In this document: piece after piece, positions 42,604 to 51,610 of the stretch
Layout: each line of letters begins with the position of its first letter
Position numbering within the stretch: position 1 is the first letter of the stretch
NCBI GenBank assembly: GCA_965197555.1
Contig: OZ240213.1
Coordinates: forward strand, 2,852,001-2,916,000
Origin: G965197555 sp965197555
GTDB taxonomy: Bacteria > Chloroflexota > Dehalococcoidia > Lucifugimonadales > UBA3495
Direction of reading: 5' to 3'
Length of the DNA: 64,000 bases
Position numbers and translations under genes: made by a program
The notes under the pieces: generated by a model
Database searches by the model: none
Told to the model about the DNA's origin: nothing
What the model saw: only the letters and a program-made list of their open reading frames with translations

Positions 42604-42636
42604 CAGCTTAGGCCCAGTGGAGCAACGGAACAGAGG

Positions 42637-42855
42637 CTAAGGAATACAACAACTACGGTGTACCAGGCTAAAGCTCGTATGAGCGTCCGCCCGCAACTCC
42701 TTTAGCGTTGACAGACCATTTGCTTTACCGCCATTATCACCCCAGAAGATTTGGCATCCGGTATTGTAAGAAGCCTCCACCACGTTGTATTTCCAGTTCG
42801 GAAGGTCATCCGCTAGCAACGTTCTGCTGTCCTTGTCATCTTCCACCATCAGCAC
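42637..42855 (-). pseudogene. Possible decayed response-regulator receiver fragment
   Basis: On the minus strand the sequence AVKVLMVEDDKDSRTLLADD followed by LPNWKYNVVEAS looks like the beginning of a CheY-like receiver domain (beta-1, the acidic pair, helix 1, beta-2). The phosphoacceptor Asp region and the rest of the domain are missing; the frame ends after an unrelated tail (SLVHRSCCIP). An AGGAGGT site lies upstream, but no start codon is properly placed. I treat it as a gene relic at best. The rest of 42604-43059 holds nothing recognisable. Confidence 0.3.
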
Positions 42856-43059
42856 CTTGACCGCAACACCACCTCCTCAGCTTTCGTCTTCCTGGATGGC
42901 CACGCTCGTCTTGCTTCCTCTTCGTCCAAAAACACCAGGAACCCCCCATTTTCACGTCCATAATGCAGTTCCAGGAGTCGCTTTAATGCCCTGCAAGAGT
43001 GACCGCTGCACATACATAGCGCCATCACCGGCAAGGCTATTGGGCGAGGACCGAAGCGC

Positions 43060-44442
43060 ATGGCGTTAACCGGCCTGTTGATCCTGTCGTCCGGATTTTT
43101 CCTTATAACATTGGCCGGCATGCCGGAAGTAAGCCGACGTTTCAAGGAATCATTTTATGGATGGAAATTGGTTGGTCTTACGCTTCTAGTGACCGCCCTG
43201 GCTGGTGGGCCGGTTTGGAACGGCGTCGGAGTGTGGGTCAAGGCCCTCGAGGTGCAATTCGGCTGGAGCCGGGCGCAACTCACTGGCGCCTTTTCTTTGG
43301 CCCAGTTGGAAGGAAGTATCATCGGGCCCCTGATGGGGTATTTGATCGACCGGCTGGGACCCCGGCGCATGGTGTTTTTGGGTCTGGTGATCACCGGCCT
43401 CGGTTTCCTCCTGTTCAGTTATACCGCCAACTTATTCACCTTTTACGCTGCTTATTCCATGATCATGCTGGGTACCGCAGCGGGGACCTGGTTACCGATG
43501 ATGACGGCGTTGAACAGGTGGTTCAACCGGCTAAAGGGCAGGGCCATGGCTGTGGCCGGAGAGGGGTCTTTTCTCGGGGGTCTGTTGCTGGTGCCGGCGC
43601 TTGCTTGGGCGGTCGACATCGACAGCTATGGTTGGAGTATCACCGCCCGGTGGATCGGGATTGTATTCATCGCTGTCGCATGGCCGGTTTCTCGAGTGAT
43701 CCGGGAATTCCCGGAAGCCCACGGTCAACGGGCCGATGGAGACCTACCAACCGATTCTCAACAAACCCCGAACAGGTCCACACCCACCATACAAGCCGCT
43801 TCCGACGCGGCAGGGCAGCCTGATTTCACAGCCCGTCAGGCCGTGAGGACACGAGCTTTTTGGTACATCACCTTTGGCCACGCTCTGTCATCGATGCTCA
43901 TTGCGACGTTGACCGTCCACTTAGTGCCCATGCTCACTGACCAGGGCCTGTCTTTGCAGACCGCGGCTTACGTCTGGTCCGTGCTGATGGCGGTAGGCGC
44001 TGTATTCCAATTGATCGGTGGTTACATCGGGGACAGAGTCCCTAAGAATGTGGCACTGTTTGCTTTTACCGGGCTACAGGCAGCGGGATTCATGCTGGCG
44101 GCATTCATTGACGATTTCTCGACGGCTATTCTATTCGCGGTTATCTACGGCGCAGGATTCGGCGGTCGGGTACCGTTAACAACCGCTATACGCGGCGAAT
44201 ATTTCGGCAAGCGAGCCTTCGCAACCATCACTGGAATCTCCATGGCGCCTTTATATGTTCTCATGCTCATCGCGCCATTGTTCGCGGCGGCCATGTTTGA
44301 TACCCAAGGGAGCTATACCGTCGCCTTCTTGATGTTGGGAGCTCTGGGGTCGCTCAGCGGCTTTCTCTTCCTAATGGCCAAGAAACCGATGCCGACGACC
44401 TTGAGCGGCAGCATCAGCCCGGCTGCTAGTCCGGCGAGTTAG
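43060..44442 (+). CDS. Major facilitator superfamily transporter
   Basis: 460 aa with about 12 hydrophobic segments in two halves joined by a hydrophilic loop (about residues 225-265, rich in Gln, Thr and Asp). Motif A is visible between segments 2 and 3 (GYLIDRLGPRRMV). The pattern FYGWKLVGLTLL, and ARQAVRTRAFWYITFGHALS at the start of the second half, resemble the MCT/oxalate-formate-antiporter group, so an organic-anion substrate is plausible. The start at 43060 has GAGGA 9 nt upstream; an ATG at 43120 (MPEVSRRF) is a possible alternative that fits family N-termini better. It converges with the adaptor gene, with only 3 nt between them. Confidence 0.9.
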   Translation: MALTGLLILSSGFFLITLAGMPEVSRRFKESFYGWKLVGLTLLVTALAGGPVWNGVGVWVKALEVQFGWSRAQLTGAFSLAQLEGSIIGPLMGYLIDRLGPRRMVFLGLVITGLGFLLFSYTANLFTFYAAYSMIMLGTAAGTWLPMMTALNRWFNRLKGRAMAVAGEGSFLGGLLLVPALAWAVDIDSYGWSITARWIGIVFIAVAWPVSRVIREFPEAHGQRADGDLPTDSQQTPNRSTPTIQAASDAAGQPDFTARQAVRTRAFWYITFGHALSSMLIATLTVHLVPMLTDQGLSLQTAAYVWSVLMAVGAVFQLIGGYIGDRVPKNVALFAFTGLQAAGFMLAAFIDDFSTAILFAVIYGAGFGGRVPLTTAIRGEYFGKRAFATITGISMAPLYVLMLIAPLFAAAMFDTQGSYTVAFLMLGALGSLSGFLFLMAKKPMPTTLSGSISPAASPAS

Positions 44443-44445
44443 TCG

Positions 44446-46923
44446 TTAATTATCCCCTGCATCATCAGGTATGATGACGCTGGTGATACTGCTTAGCTGG
44501 ACTGGAATCACTAGCTCTTCAGGCACATCTACTCGAATTTTCACCTCGTATGTCACCACCCCTTGCTCGGTGCGGGGCTCAGACGCGACTTTAGACACGC
44601 TGCCATCGAGCACCTCCCCAGGTAATGTTTCCAGGTTTATCAGGGCCTTGTCCCCCACCTGGACCGCTCCGATCCTGGCCGCGTCCACCAGTCCATCCAC
44701 CTCAACCACCGTGGGATCTATAATCTCCATTATCCGGGACTCTTTATTCACCTGGTCGTCGATGTCCACATTGACCAGTGAAACGATACCGTTGAAGGGA
44801 GCGCGGATCGTTGCACCATTGAAGTCATCAATGGCCTCATCCGACGATGCTTGAGCCAAAGCTAGCTCCGCTTCCAGCAGGGCCAGGTCCATAAGATCGG
44901 GACCATCGGCCAGTTCAGCCAAGTCTTTTTCCGTCTCTGCTAAATATTCACTGCTCAGGTCCACGGTTCCTTTGAGCACGGCGAGCTGGAGGGGGTCCGG
45001 GCCCGTCTCCAGCCGTTGGTCAAGGTCATTCTGAGCAGTGTTAAGGTTGGCTTGGGCCAACTCCAGCTTGGCTTCCAGAACAGCCAATACCAATGGATCG
45101 GGGCCTTCTTCAAGGATCTCAGCCAGGTCACCCTTGGCTATGTTCAGTTTGGCCTGAGCCAACTCAAGCTTCGCCTCAAGAGCGGCTAGCTCCAAGGGGT
45201 CCGGCCCCGTTAGCTGCCTGGCTAGGTCCTTCTTCGCGTTATCTAGCGTAGCTTGAGCTAGGTCCAGCTCGGCCTCCAGCTCCGCTACCTTCAGGGGGTC
45301 CGCTCCGGTCTTAATGGCTACCAGGACTCCTTCGGCCATGGTAAGCCTCGACTTGGCGCTAACCTCTTGGGCTTCCTTTACGGCTAGCTCCAGCGAACCA
45401 ACACCTGCGATCCTTGCGTCTTCTAAAGCCCGTTTGGCGTTCTCCCGTTGGGCTCTAGCGAATCCGAGGGCAACCTCGCGTCGTTGGAGCTCGCTGGGGG
45501 AGACTTGTCTGTCGAAGTCCGTCAGAGCTTCTTTCGCCACCTCCAGACTTGCCTGGGCCAATTCAACAGCAGCCTGTAATTTCTCAAACTCGAACTGGTT
45601 CAACCCTGTCTCCAGGTGCAGCAAATCGTCTTCGGCCGCCTTCAAGTCCGCTTTCGCCTTCTCCACCTCGGCCTCTAGCCCTTTGAGCTCCAGTGGGTCT
45701 GGCCCGCCTGCCAGGTCGGCCACGTCGTTCCTGGCTGAGTTAAGGTCGGCCTGGTCCTCCGCAACGGCGACCTGCAGCCGTCTCAGAGCCTTGACGTCAA
45801 AGCTTGTGTCTTCTTCCTTGGGGTCCACGGTCGGGTCGGTCAGCCATGCGGAAAGTGCATCCTCCGACGCCCTGAGGGCCACCTCGGCATCGGCCTCAGC
45901 CTTCTTCGCATCGGTTAACTCCTGAAGGTAGTCCAACTCGAAATCGGCAATCTTCTTGTTAGCCCTGTCCAGGGCTACCTCGGCGTCGGCCACTCTGTCT
46001 ATGGCCTTGGACAGCATCCCGGTAAGGTCCAAATCGAAATTTCCTAGTTCCTCCTGGGCTAGGTCCAAGGCCAGCGCCGCATTGGCTCGGTTCTGTACAG
46101 CCTGCGCGCGGAGTAGCTGGTGGTCTCGGTTAAAGTCCTCTAACGCCTCCGTGGCTCTATCAAGTTTCAGCTCTGCTTCAGCCGTTGCCTCCATCGACCT
46201 GGCCAGCTTCTCTGCGTAACGGCGCTGAAAATCCTCCAGTTTCTCTTTGGCCGCATCGTAGGCCAGCTCGGCTGTAGCCTGGGCGTCCAACGAATTGGCT
46301 AATCGCTCGTCGTGGTCCCGTTGGAAATCATCCAGCGCTTTAGCGGCCTTATCGAGCTCGAGGTCAGCGTCAGCCTTGGCCTCCATGACCCCAGCGAGGT
46401 CCTTGTCATAGTCCCACTGGAAGTCACTCAGCTTCTCCTTAGCTTGATCTAGGGCCAGATCGGCATCTGCCTTAGTTTGACGTGCTTTGGCTAATCTCTG
46501 GCTGTAGTCCCGCTGAAAGTCGACCAAAGCGTCCTTGGCGTCATCCAGGTGTACGGCCTCCCGGGCTCGAACCACCCTCAACGTGCCGATGGTGATGGGG
46601 TCCAGCTTCGCCAGGGCCTGGCCCGCCTCTACGACCAGACCGGGCTGCACCAGCAATTCCCCCACCTCTCCGCTAGTTTCAAAGGTCAGCTCCGCTCTTT
46701 TGGGAAACACTAATCTTCCTTTGACCGGAACCTCCCTAAGAAGGGAAGGGTTCCCGGTAGAGCCGGAAGTGCCCGGTTGTTCCAGGCCAGCCGAACCACC
46801 TGCCGAGCTTGTGATGGGACCGAGGATAGCGAATATGATGATGACCGCCCCTAACCCCAGGGCGGCAGCCACACCGATGTGCCATGTCCTCGATCTTCCA
46901 AAGATCCATCCCAACACTCTCAT
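44446..46923 (-). CDS. RND efflux periplasmic-adaptor-like protein with giant repeat coiled coil
   Basis: 825 aa. A membrane anchor at about 16-38 is followed by a first half-lipoyl region (VKGRLVFPKRAELTF to PGLVVEAGQALAKLDP, 67-109). Then come two long helical repeat regions (133-364 and 407-705), and the second lipoyl half and beta-barrel (ATIRAPFNGIVSLVNV from 704 onward, ending VIIPDD). This is the HlyD/AcrA membrane-fusion layout, in which the adaptor couples an inner-membrane pump to an exit path. Normal members are about 350-450 aa; here the hairpin is several times longer. The ATG follows GCGAGGTGACAAGCT. It lies 49 nt downstream of the RND gene and is surely co-transcribed. In a single-membrane bacterium the long hairpin would have to span the wall, not reach TolC (inference). 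Confidence 0.92.
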   Translation of the reverse strand: MRVLGWIFGRSRTWHIGVAAALGLGAVIIIFAILGPITSSAGGSAGLEQPGTSGSTGNPSLLREVPVKGRLVFPKRAELTFETSGEVGELLVQPGLVVEAGQALAKLDPITIGTLRVVRAREAVHLDDAKDALVDFQRDYSQRLAKARQTKADADLALDQAKEKLSDFQWDYDKDLAGVMEAKADADLELDKAAKALDDFQRDHDERLANSLDAQATAELAYDAAKEKLEDFQRRYAEKLARSMEATAEAELKLDRATEALEDFNRDHQLLRAQAVQNRANAALALDLAQEELGNFDLDLTGMLSKAIDRVADAEVALDRANKKIADFELDYLQELTDAKKAEADAEVALRASEDALSAWLTDPTVDPKEEDTSFDVKALRRLQVAVAEDQADLNSARNDVADLAGGPDPLELKGLEAEVEKAKADLKAAEDDLLHLETGLNQFEFEKLQAAVELAQASLEVAKEALTDFDRQVSPSELQRREVALGFARAQRENAKRALEDARIAGVGSLELAVKEAQEVSAKSRLTMAEGVLVAIKTGADPLKVAELEAELDLAQATLDNAKKDLARQLTGPDPLELAALEAKLELAQAKLNIAKGDLAEILEEGPDPLVLAVLEAKLELAQANLNTAQNDLDQRLETGPDPLQLAVLKGTVDLSSEYLAETEKDLAELADGPDLMDLALLEAELALAQASSDEAIDDFNGATIRAPFNGIVSLVNVDIDDQVNKESRIMEIIDPTVVEVDGLVDAARIGAVQVGDKALINLETLPGEVLDGSVSKVASEPRTEQGVVTYEVKIRVDVPEELVIPVQLSSITSVIIPDDAGDN
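44809..45705 (-). repeat. Second coiled-coil repeat module of the adaptor (33-34 residue period)
   Basis: Residues 407-705 are about nine units of 33-34 residues. The cleanest start GPDPLELA or GADPLKVA followed by LEAKLELAQAKLNIAK; units begin near 407, 441, 474, 507, 540, 573, 607, 641 and 674. The Gly-Pro start would break the helix at each unit. Confidence 0.9.
45832..46527 (-). repeat. First coiled-coil repeat module of the adaptor (exact 32-residue period)
   Basis: The block L-x-D-F-Q-x-D-Y recurs at residues 133, 165, 197, 229, 261, 293 and 325, always exactly 32 apart; a degenerate eighth (LSAWLTDP) is at 357. Between them lie helical stretches of the type KADADLALDQAKEK. Confidence 0.93.
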
Positions 46924-46972
46924 AGCTTGTCACCTCGCGTTGCTTAGGAACGGCCGATTGTTACGGTAAGGG

Positions 46973-49900
46973 TTAGCTCCAACTTGGTAACACGCGTCGT
47001 CTGACACCAGCGCCAATAGATTCCAGAAGGCGGGGCAAACCCTCGTGCATTATGGTGTATATAACCGGGACCACAAGAAGGGTCAGGAAGGTAGAGCTGA
47101 TCAAGCCGCCAATGACCACCGTTGCCATCTCCGCTCCTATGATGTTTCCTGCCCCCCCGGCCCTGAGCGACAAAGGCAATAGCGCGAAGGTGGTGGTAAA
47201 AGCTGTCATCAAGATCGGACGCAACCGGATGCTGCCACCTTGGACCAGTGCTTCATACACCGTCAGCCCTCGTTCCCGAAGCTGTTCCACGAATGTAATC
47301 AACACGATGGCGTTGGTTACCACAACCCCGATCAATAGCAAAAACCCCATAAGCGCCGAGAGGCTCAAGGTCCGATCAGTGATGGCCAACGCCGACAGTG
47401 CTCCGACCAAAGCGAGGGGCAGGCTCAGCACTATCACGAAAGGGTTTCTCAATGATCCCAGGCTGGCCACCATTACCAGGTAGACCAGAATGATACCGAT
47501 CGCCATGGCCGTAAACACGTCCTGGAAACCCTCGGCTATTTGTTGGAAGATGCCGCCCAATTTGACTCTTACACCGGGTGGCATGTCCAAGCCTCCGATC
47601 TTGGCACCGATTTGTCGGCCCACTGCCTGGGTGTCTTCAGTCACAATATCGCCGGTGATGCTGGCAGACCGCTCGATGTCGAAGCGACTGATGCTCACCG
47701 GCCCCTGGTCGATGCTGATCTCGCTAATGGAGCCGAGTTTCACCTGACCGAGGGGTCCTTCAATGGTCAGGGCTTTGAGTTTCTCGATGTCATCCACTTC
47801 CTCAGGGCGTCCCCTGACCACTAGGTCAAGGGTAGTGTCTTCCAGATCAACCTCGGAGACTTTTCTACCGACGATATATTGGTTGACTTGCTGGCCTACT
47901 AAGGCGGTGGTCAAGTTAAACTCAGCGGCCTTTTCAGTGTCGACCTTAATCACCACCTCGTCTCTGGCATTGGTAATATCGCTGGTTAGATTGATGATTC
48001 CGTCAACCTCGTTCAGGCTTGCTTCCAGTTGTCTGGCCACCCCGGATATGGCGGTGAAGTTCTTACCAGTGACAGTGATTTCCAGCCGGTCAGTGGGCGG
48101 ACCTGGCGCGATCTCCCTGACAGTAATGGACGTCAGCTCGTCCCCAGGCAGCGCTGCCCGGATAGTGGTGGCGATGTCCCCAGGAACGTCCTCAGCTAAT
48201 CGTACAATGAAGCCTGCCAGGTGGAACCCACCGGTCTCAGCGCCGGGTCCGAATTCGTTGGCGGTACTCCCCAGGCTCACTTGATACGCTTCCACTATTC
48301 CCTGCTGTTCGTAATCGTCCAGCACTTGCTCGACCTTCAACACCTCCCCAAAGGTCTGCCCAACGGAGGTGCCGGTAGGAAGCTCAACGTCGATTGTGAG
48401 GAACTCGGGGGTGCCGGCAGGGAAGAAGGTAATGGGGATTACCATGATCAAGAGGGCACTTGCGCCAGTGATGACCGCTGCGCCGATCACTGTGACGGCC
48501 TTGTGGCCCAAAACCCAGATAAGGGCCGGAAGGTATAACCGTTGCATCCAGGTCACCCGGTCTGCCGCGCCGCCGCCGATGTCGCTCTGGTCGGGAAAGT
48601 CTCCTTGACGGAGAAGGATCACTCCCAGGACCGGGACCGCGGTCAAAGCGATTAGGGTCGACGCGATCAGCGCTAGGCTAACCGCCACCGAGAAAGGGGT
48701 AAAGAAGGAACCGACCAGCCCTTGGATGAACGCCAAGGGAATGAATACAACCACGGTGGTTAGAGTGGAGGAGACGATGGCAGCTCCTACCTCTCTAGTG
48801 CCTTCGACCGCAGCTTGCATTCGTTCTTCACCCAGTTGGATGTGGCGGTACATGTTCTCAAGAACGACAATGCTGTCGTCGACCACCCGGCCTACAGCTA
48901 TGGCCAGTCCGGCCAAGGTCATGAAGTTCAGGTTTTGACCTGTAGGCTGCAACAGAAGAATCGCGGTCATAACGCTCAACGGAATGGCGATACTAATGAT
49001 CAGTGTGGGGCGCAGAGTAAACACCAGACCGCGGACCAGGGTGGGCCGAAGGTTGATGAGAAAAATAAACACCACAGCGACAGCAAACAGAAACCCCAAG
49101 GCGCCTGTCCCCAAGAGGGAATTCAATTGTTCTTGGACTTCCGGCCCGTCGTTGGTCAAAATGAGAATCTCTACGTCGGATGGTAGGTCCGCTTTGATCA
49201 GGTCGAGGGATTCCAACGCCTGAGAGGTAACATCCACAGTGTTGGCGTCAGGCTCTTTGATAACCACAATGTTCAGGCTCGGTTTGCCGTTGGTACGGGA
49301 GATGCTGGTCGCTTCTTCCGTGGTCAGCGCCACTTCAGCCACATCGCCAACTAGGACAGGTCGCTGGCCACTCCGTGCCACGGGCTGACCGCCACCAGTA
49401 GCGCCCAGCATTACAGGCCCTTCAAAACCGATAACCAGGTTGCGAATATCCTCCACGGAGCCAAACTCATGGGTGGTTCGGAGGGGGAACGACTGGCCTC
49501 TTTGGTCGACCTCGCCCGCTGGGATGCTGGTGTTGTTGTCACGGAGCGCGTTGGACACCTGTAACATCGATAGTCCCAGCTCTTCTAGCTCCTCGGTGTC
49601 CACTGTCACCCTAACGGTCTCAGATACGCTACCCAGGACGCCCACTTCGAACACTCCCGGCACCTGCTCTATCCGGGGAATGACTAAGTCGTCGGCAATG
49701 CGCTGCAACGCCGGGATATTTCTGTCTCCACTTATGCTCAACTGGAGCACCGGAAACACGTCGTTGGCGATGCGGCTGACCAGAGGTTCTTCCACCCCCT
49801 CGGGAAAAGATATGCCATTGATGTTGCTCTCAATGGTGCGCTCCGCCTCTTTCATGTCCTCACCGAACTCAAAGGTGGCGAGCACCAAGGACACGTTTTC

Positions 49901-50158
49901 CGAGGAAGTAGACTGGATCTCCTTCAGTCCGTTGATGCCGTCAATGGCTTCCTCAATGGGCTCGGTTACGTCCCTTACCACAGCATCTGGACTCGAGAAT
50001 GGGTAAGCAGTAACGATGGTGATGTTGGGGAACTCTATCTCGGGAAACAACTCTCGCTCCAGGTTGCGGTAGACCATGATTCCCCCGACCAGAAGAAGAA
50101 TCACTACCAGAATGGTCACGGAACGTCGACGCAGCGCGAACCCGGTTAGAAAGCTCAA
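46973..50158 (-). CDS. RND-family efflux transporter (hydrophobe/amphiphile type)
   Basis: 1061 aa, full length for an AcrB-like pump that exports amphiphilic compounds using the proton gradient. It has the N-terminal membrane segment (15-30), the ELFPEIEFPNITI porter start, twelve membrane segments in two groups, and the proton-relay pair Asp427-Asp428 in GRVVDDSIVVLEN. Near the C-terminus the motif is GVVVTNAIVLITFVEQ, with Thr where AcrB has the relay Lys, the form I associate with pumps of Gram-positive (SwrC-like) lineages. The start is a TTG with AAGGAG 8 nt upstream. It is first gene of a two-gene operon with the adaptor. The 373-nt gap 50159-50531 before the next gene holds no feature I can support. 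Confidence 0.95.
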   Translation of the reverse strand: MSFLTGFALRRRSVTILVVILLLVGGIMVYRNLERELFPEIEFPNITIVTAYPFSSPDAVVRDVTEPIEEAIDGINGLKEIQSTSSENVSLVLATFEFGEDMKEAERTIESNINGISFPEGVEEPLVSRIANDVFPVLQLSISGDRNIPALQRIADDLVIPRIEQVPGVFEVGVLGSVSETVRVTVDTEELEELGLSMLQVSNALRDNNTSIPAGEVDQRGQSFPLRTTHEFGSVEDIRNLVIGFEGPVMLGATGGGQPVARSGQRPVLVGDVAEVALTTEEATSISRTNGKPSLNIVVIKEPDANTVDVTSQALESLDLIKADLPSDVEILILTNDGPEVQEQLNSLLGTGALGFLFAVAVVFIFLINLRPTLVRGLVFTLRPTLIISIAIPLSVMTAILLLQPTGQNLNFMTLAGLAIAVGRVVDDSIVVLENMYRHIQLGEERMQAAVEGTREVGAAIVSSTLTTVVVFIPLAFIQGLVGSFFTPFSVAVSLALIASTLIALTAVPVLGVILLRQGDFPDQSDIGGGAADRVTWMQRLYLPALIWVLGHKAVTVIGAAVITGASALLIMVIPITFFPAGTPEFLTIDVELPTGTSVGQTFGEVLKVEQVLDDYEQQGIVEAYQVSLGSTANEFGPGAETGGFHLAGFIVRLAEDVPGDIATTIRAALPGDELTSITVREIAPGPPTDRLEITVTGKNFTAISGVARQLEASLNEVDGIINLTSDITNARDEVVIKVDTEKAAEFNLTTALVGQQVNQYIVGRKVSEVDLEDTTLDLVVRGRPEEVDDIEKLKALTIEGPLGQVKLGSISEISIDQGPVSISRFDIERSASITGDIVTEDTQAVGRQIGAKIGGLDMPPGVRVKLGGIFQQIAEGFQDVFTAMAIGIILVYLVMVASLGSLRNPFVIVLSLPLALVGALSALAITDRTLSLSALMGFLLLIGVVVTNAIVLITFVEQLRERGLTVYEALVQGGSIRLRPILMTAFTTTFALLPLSLRAGGAGNIIGAEMATVVIGGLISSTFLTLLVVPVIYTIMHEGLPRLLESIGAGVRRRVLPSWS

Positions 50159-50531
50159 GTTTGTGTCTCCTTCATAGCGTTTCCTTTAGGGGTTACAGCG
50201 TCTTGGGGTCTGTTGCCGGGCTTACCGTAGACAGCCTGTACATGATACAACCAGGGTTCGGGAAGGAAATAATGGCCCGAGAGTTCGCAAGCGGAGGTGT
50301 TCGAGGGGCAGTCCTCTTGTCTATAGCATGCCGCCTGTATACATTTGCAGAGATTCGGCATTAGTAAACAAGTACTCAGGCTATCCGCGGCGGGTTCAGT
50401 CCGCGCCTTCCATCCACTCGTTCAGGCCAACCGACCTAACCACATACCCTGCCGAAACTGCCCAGGGGCACGCTTACGTTACAATTGGAGGGTATATAGC
50501 AGGGACATTCTTATAGAGAGTTCGGATCAAA

Positions 50532-50969
50532 GTGCCCGACAACCGTAGATGGGTCTTTTACTACGATGGAGAGTGCGGCTTTTGCACTAGTGCAGTAAGA
50601 CTGCTGTCCAAAGGTGATCTATTCACTAGGATATCTTGGACCCCATACCAGTCCCTGGAACGTCCGCCCCAGGGTCTGTCTTGGGATGACTTGGACCACT
50701 CCGCCTACCTGGTTACGGGCAATGACCGGGTTCATGAAGGCTTCTACGCCTTCAGATTACTCACGTTAAAGTTGTGGCCATTGATGCCACTGATACCCAT
50801 ACTCTGGCTCCCAGGGGTGAACATGCTTGGAGTGCCCCTCTATCGCTGGATCGCCAGAAACCGTTACCGGATTTCGCGCTGCCGGATACCAGTGCTAAAC
50901 AAGGCTCCGGCTCGTTCAAACTCAACCGCCGGTGATGCTCCAGACCAACAACCCACCAACACCGTATGA
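50532..50969 (+). CDS. DCC-family (DUF393) thiol-disulfide oxidoreductase-like protein
   Basis: 145 aa. The N-terminal YYDGECGFCTSAVRLL carries the DxxCxxC signature of the DUF393 family, whose members are predicted thiol-disulfide proteins with a thioredoxin-like fold. WTPYQSLE and VHEGFYAFRLL also fit the family. A hydrophobic stretch (LWPLMPLIPILWLPGVNMLG) is near the C-terminus, and the last 25 residues are low-complexity. It starts at a GTG; the ribosome-binding site is poor. Its substrate is unknown. It is followed after 72 nt by the nitroreductase-like gene on the same strand. Confidence 0.85.
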   Translation: MPDNRRWVFYYDGECGFCTSAVRLLSKGDLFTRISWTPYQSLERPPQGLSWDDLDHSAYLVTGNDRVHEGFYAFRLLTLKLWPLMPLIPILWLPGVNMLGVPLYRWIARNRYRISRCRIPVLNKAPARSNSTAGDAPDQQPTNTV

Positions 50970-51041
50970 ATTCGGGAATGACTGGGTTGCCAAGTCCTGA
51001 CAAGTCCCATCGGCGGAGCTCCAATCAGTTGTAGGTAAACG

Positions 51042-51530
51042 ATGTCTCGCTGGTACCGTGCCGTTCGGCCAGTGGCCAACGTCTGGACGAAGGGGTTTAC
51101 CTGGATGTACCCCCGTGGTCTCTGGCTGATTGCTGGACGGTCCTACCTTCTGCTCACGACGCGAGGCAGGGTAACCGGGAGAGACCGGGTGACGCCCTTG
51201 GGATACGTTAGCTGGCAAGGCAAAGTGCTGGTGCAACCCCTGCACGGTGCCCAGAGCGATTGGGTGCTGAACCTTCGGGCCTTCCCCCAGGCACGGCTGT
51301 TGGTGGGGCGTAGACGGCTGGAATGCGTGGCCCGGTTCTTGCTCAATGGGGAGGAGAAACGATCTGCTCTAACTGCTATCAGGTCGTCCAAAACATTCGC
51401 AGGGCTGACTGCCCGGCGACACCGCTCTTCACTACTCAATGCTTCTGACGAAGATTTAGGGGATGCCACCCAGCAATCGAGTAGACTGCTTGTTGTTCTC
51501 GAGCCGAAATTGCCGGCAACAGAAGCCTGA
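51042..51530 (+). CDS. Deazaflavin (F420)-dependent nitroreductase family protein
   Basis: 162 aa. The pattern LLLTTRGRVTGRDRVTPLGY, then DWVLNLRAFPQARLLVGRR, matches the DUF385/Ddn group of split-barrel enzymes that use reduced F420 to reduce quinones or nitro compounds. The length is normal. The F420 link agrees with the luciferase-like gene at 60001-60939. It starts at an ATG after GTAGGTAAACG, a weak site. It is probably co-transcribed with the DCC-family gene upstream. The physiological substrate is not evident. Confidence 0.82.
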   Translation: MSRWYRAVRPVANVWTKGFTWMYPRGLWLIAGRSYLLLTTRGRVTGRDRVTPLGYVSWQGKVLVQPLHGAQSDWVLNLRAFPQARLLVGRRRLECVARFLLNGEEKRSALTAIRSSKTFAGLTARRHRSSLLNASDEDLGDATQQSSRLLVVLEPKLPATEA

Positions 51531-51610
51531 CGCGGTGGGGCCGAAAAGCCTCTTGTGCCCCGGCTGTCGCAGGGCATCAAGGTCGATCTCGGTCCCTTGG
51601 TTGCCAAAAA

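Noticed and set aside
50159..50531. Divergent promoter pair between the RND and DCC-family genes
   Set aside because: TATA-like words occur on both strands but none has a properly spaced -35, so I do not annotate them.
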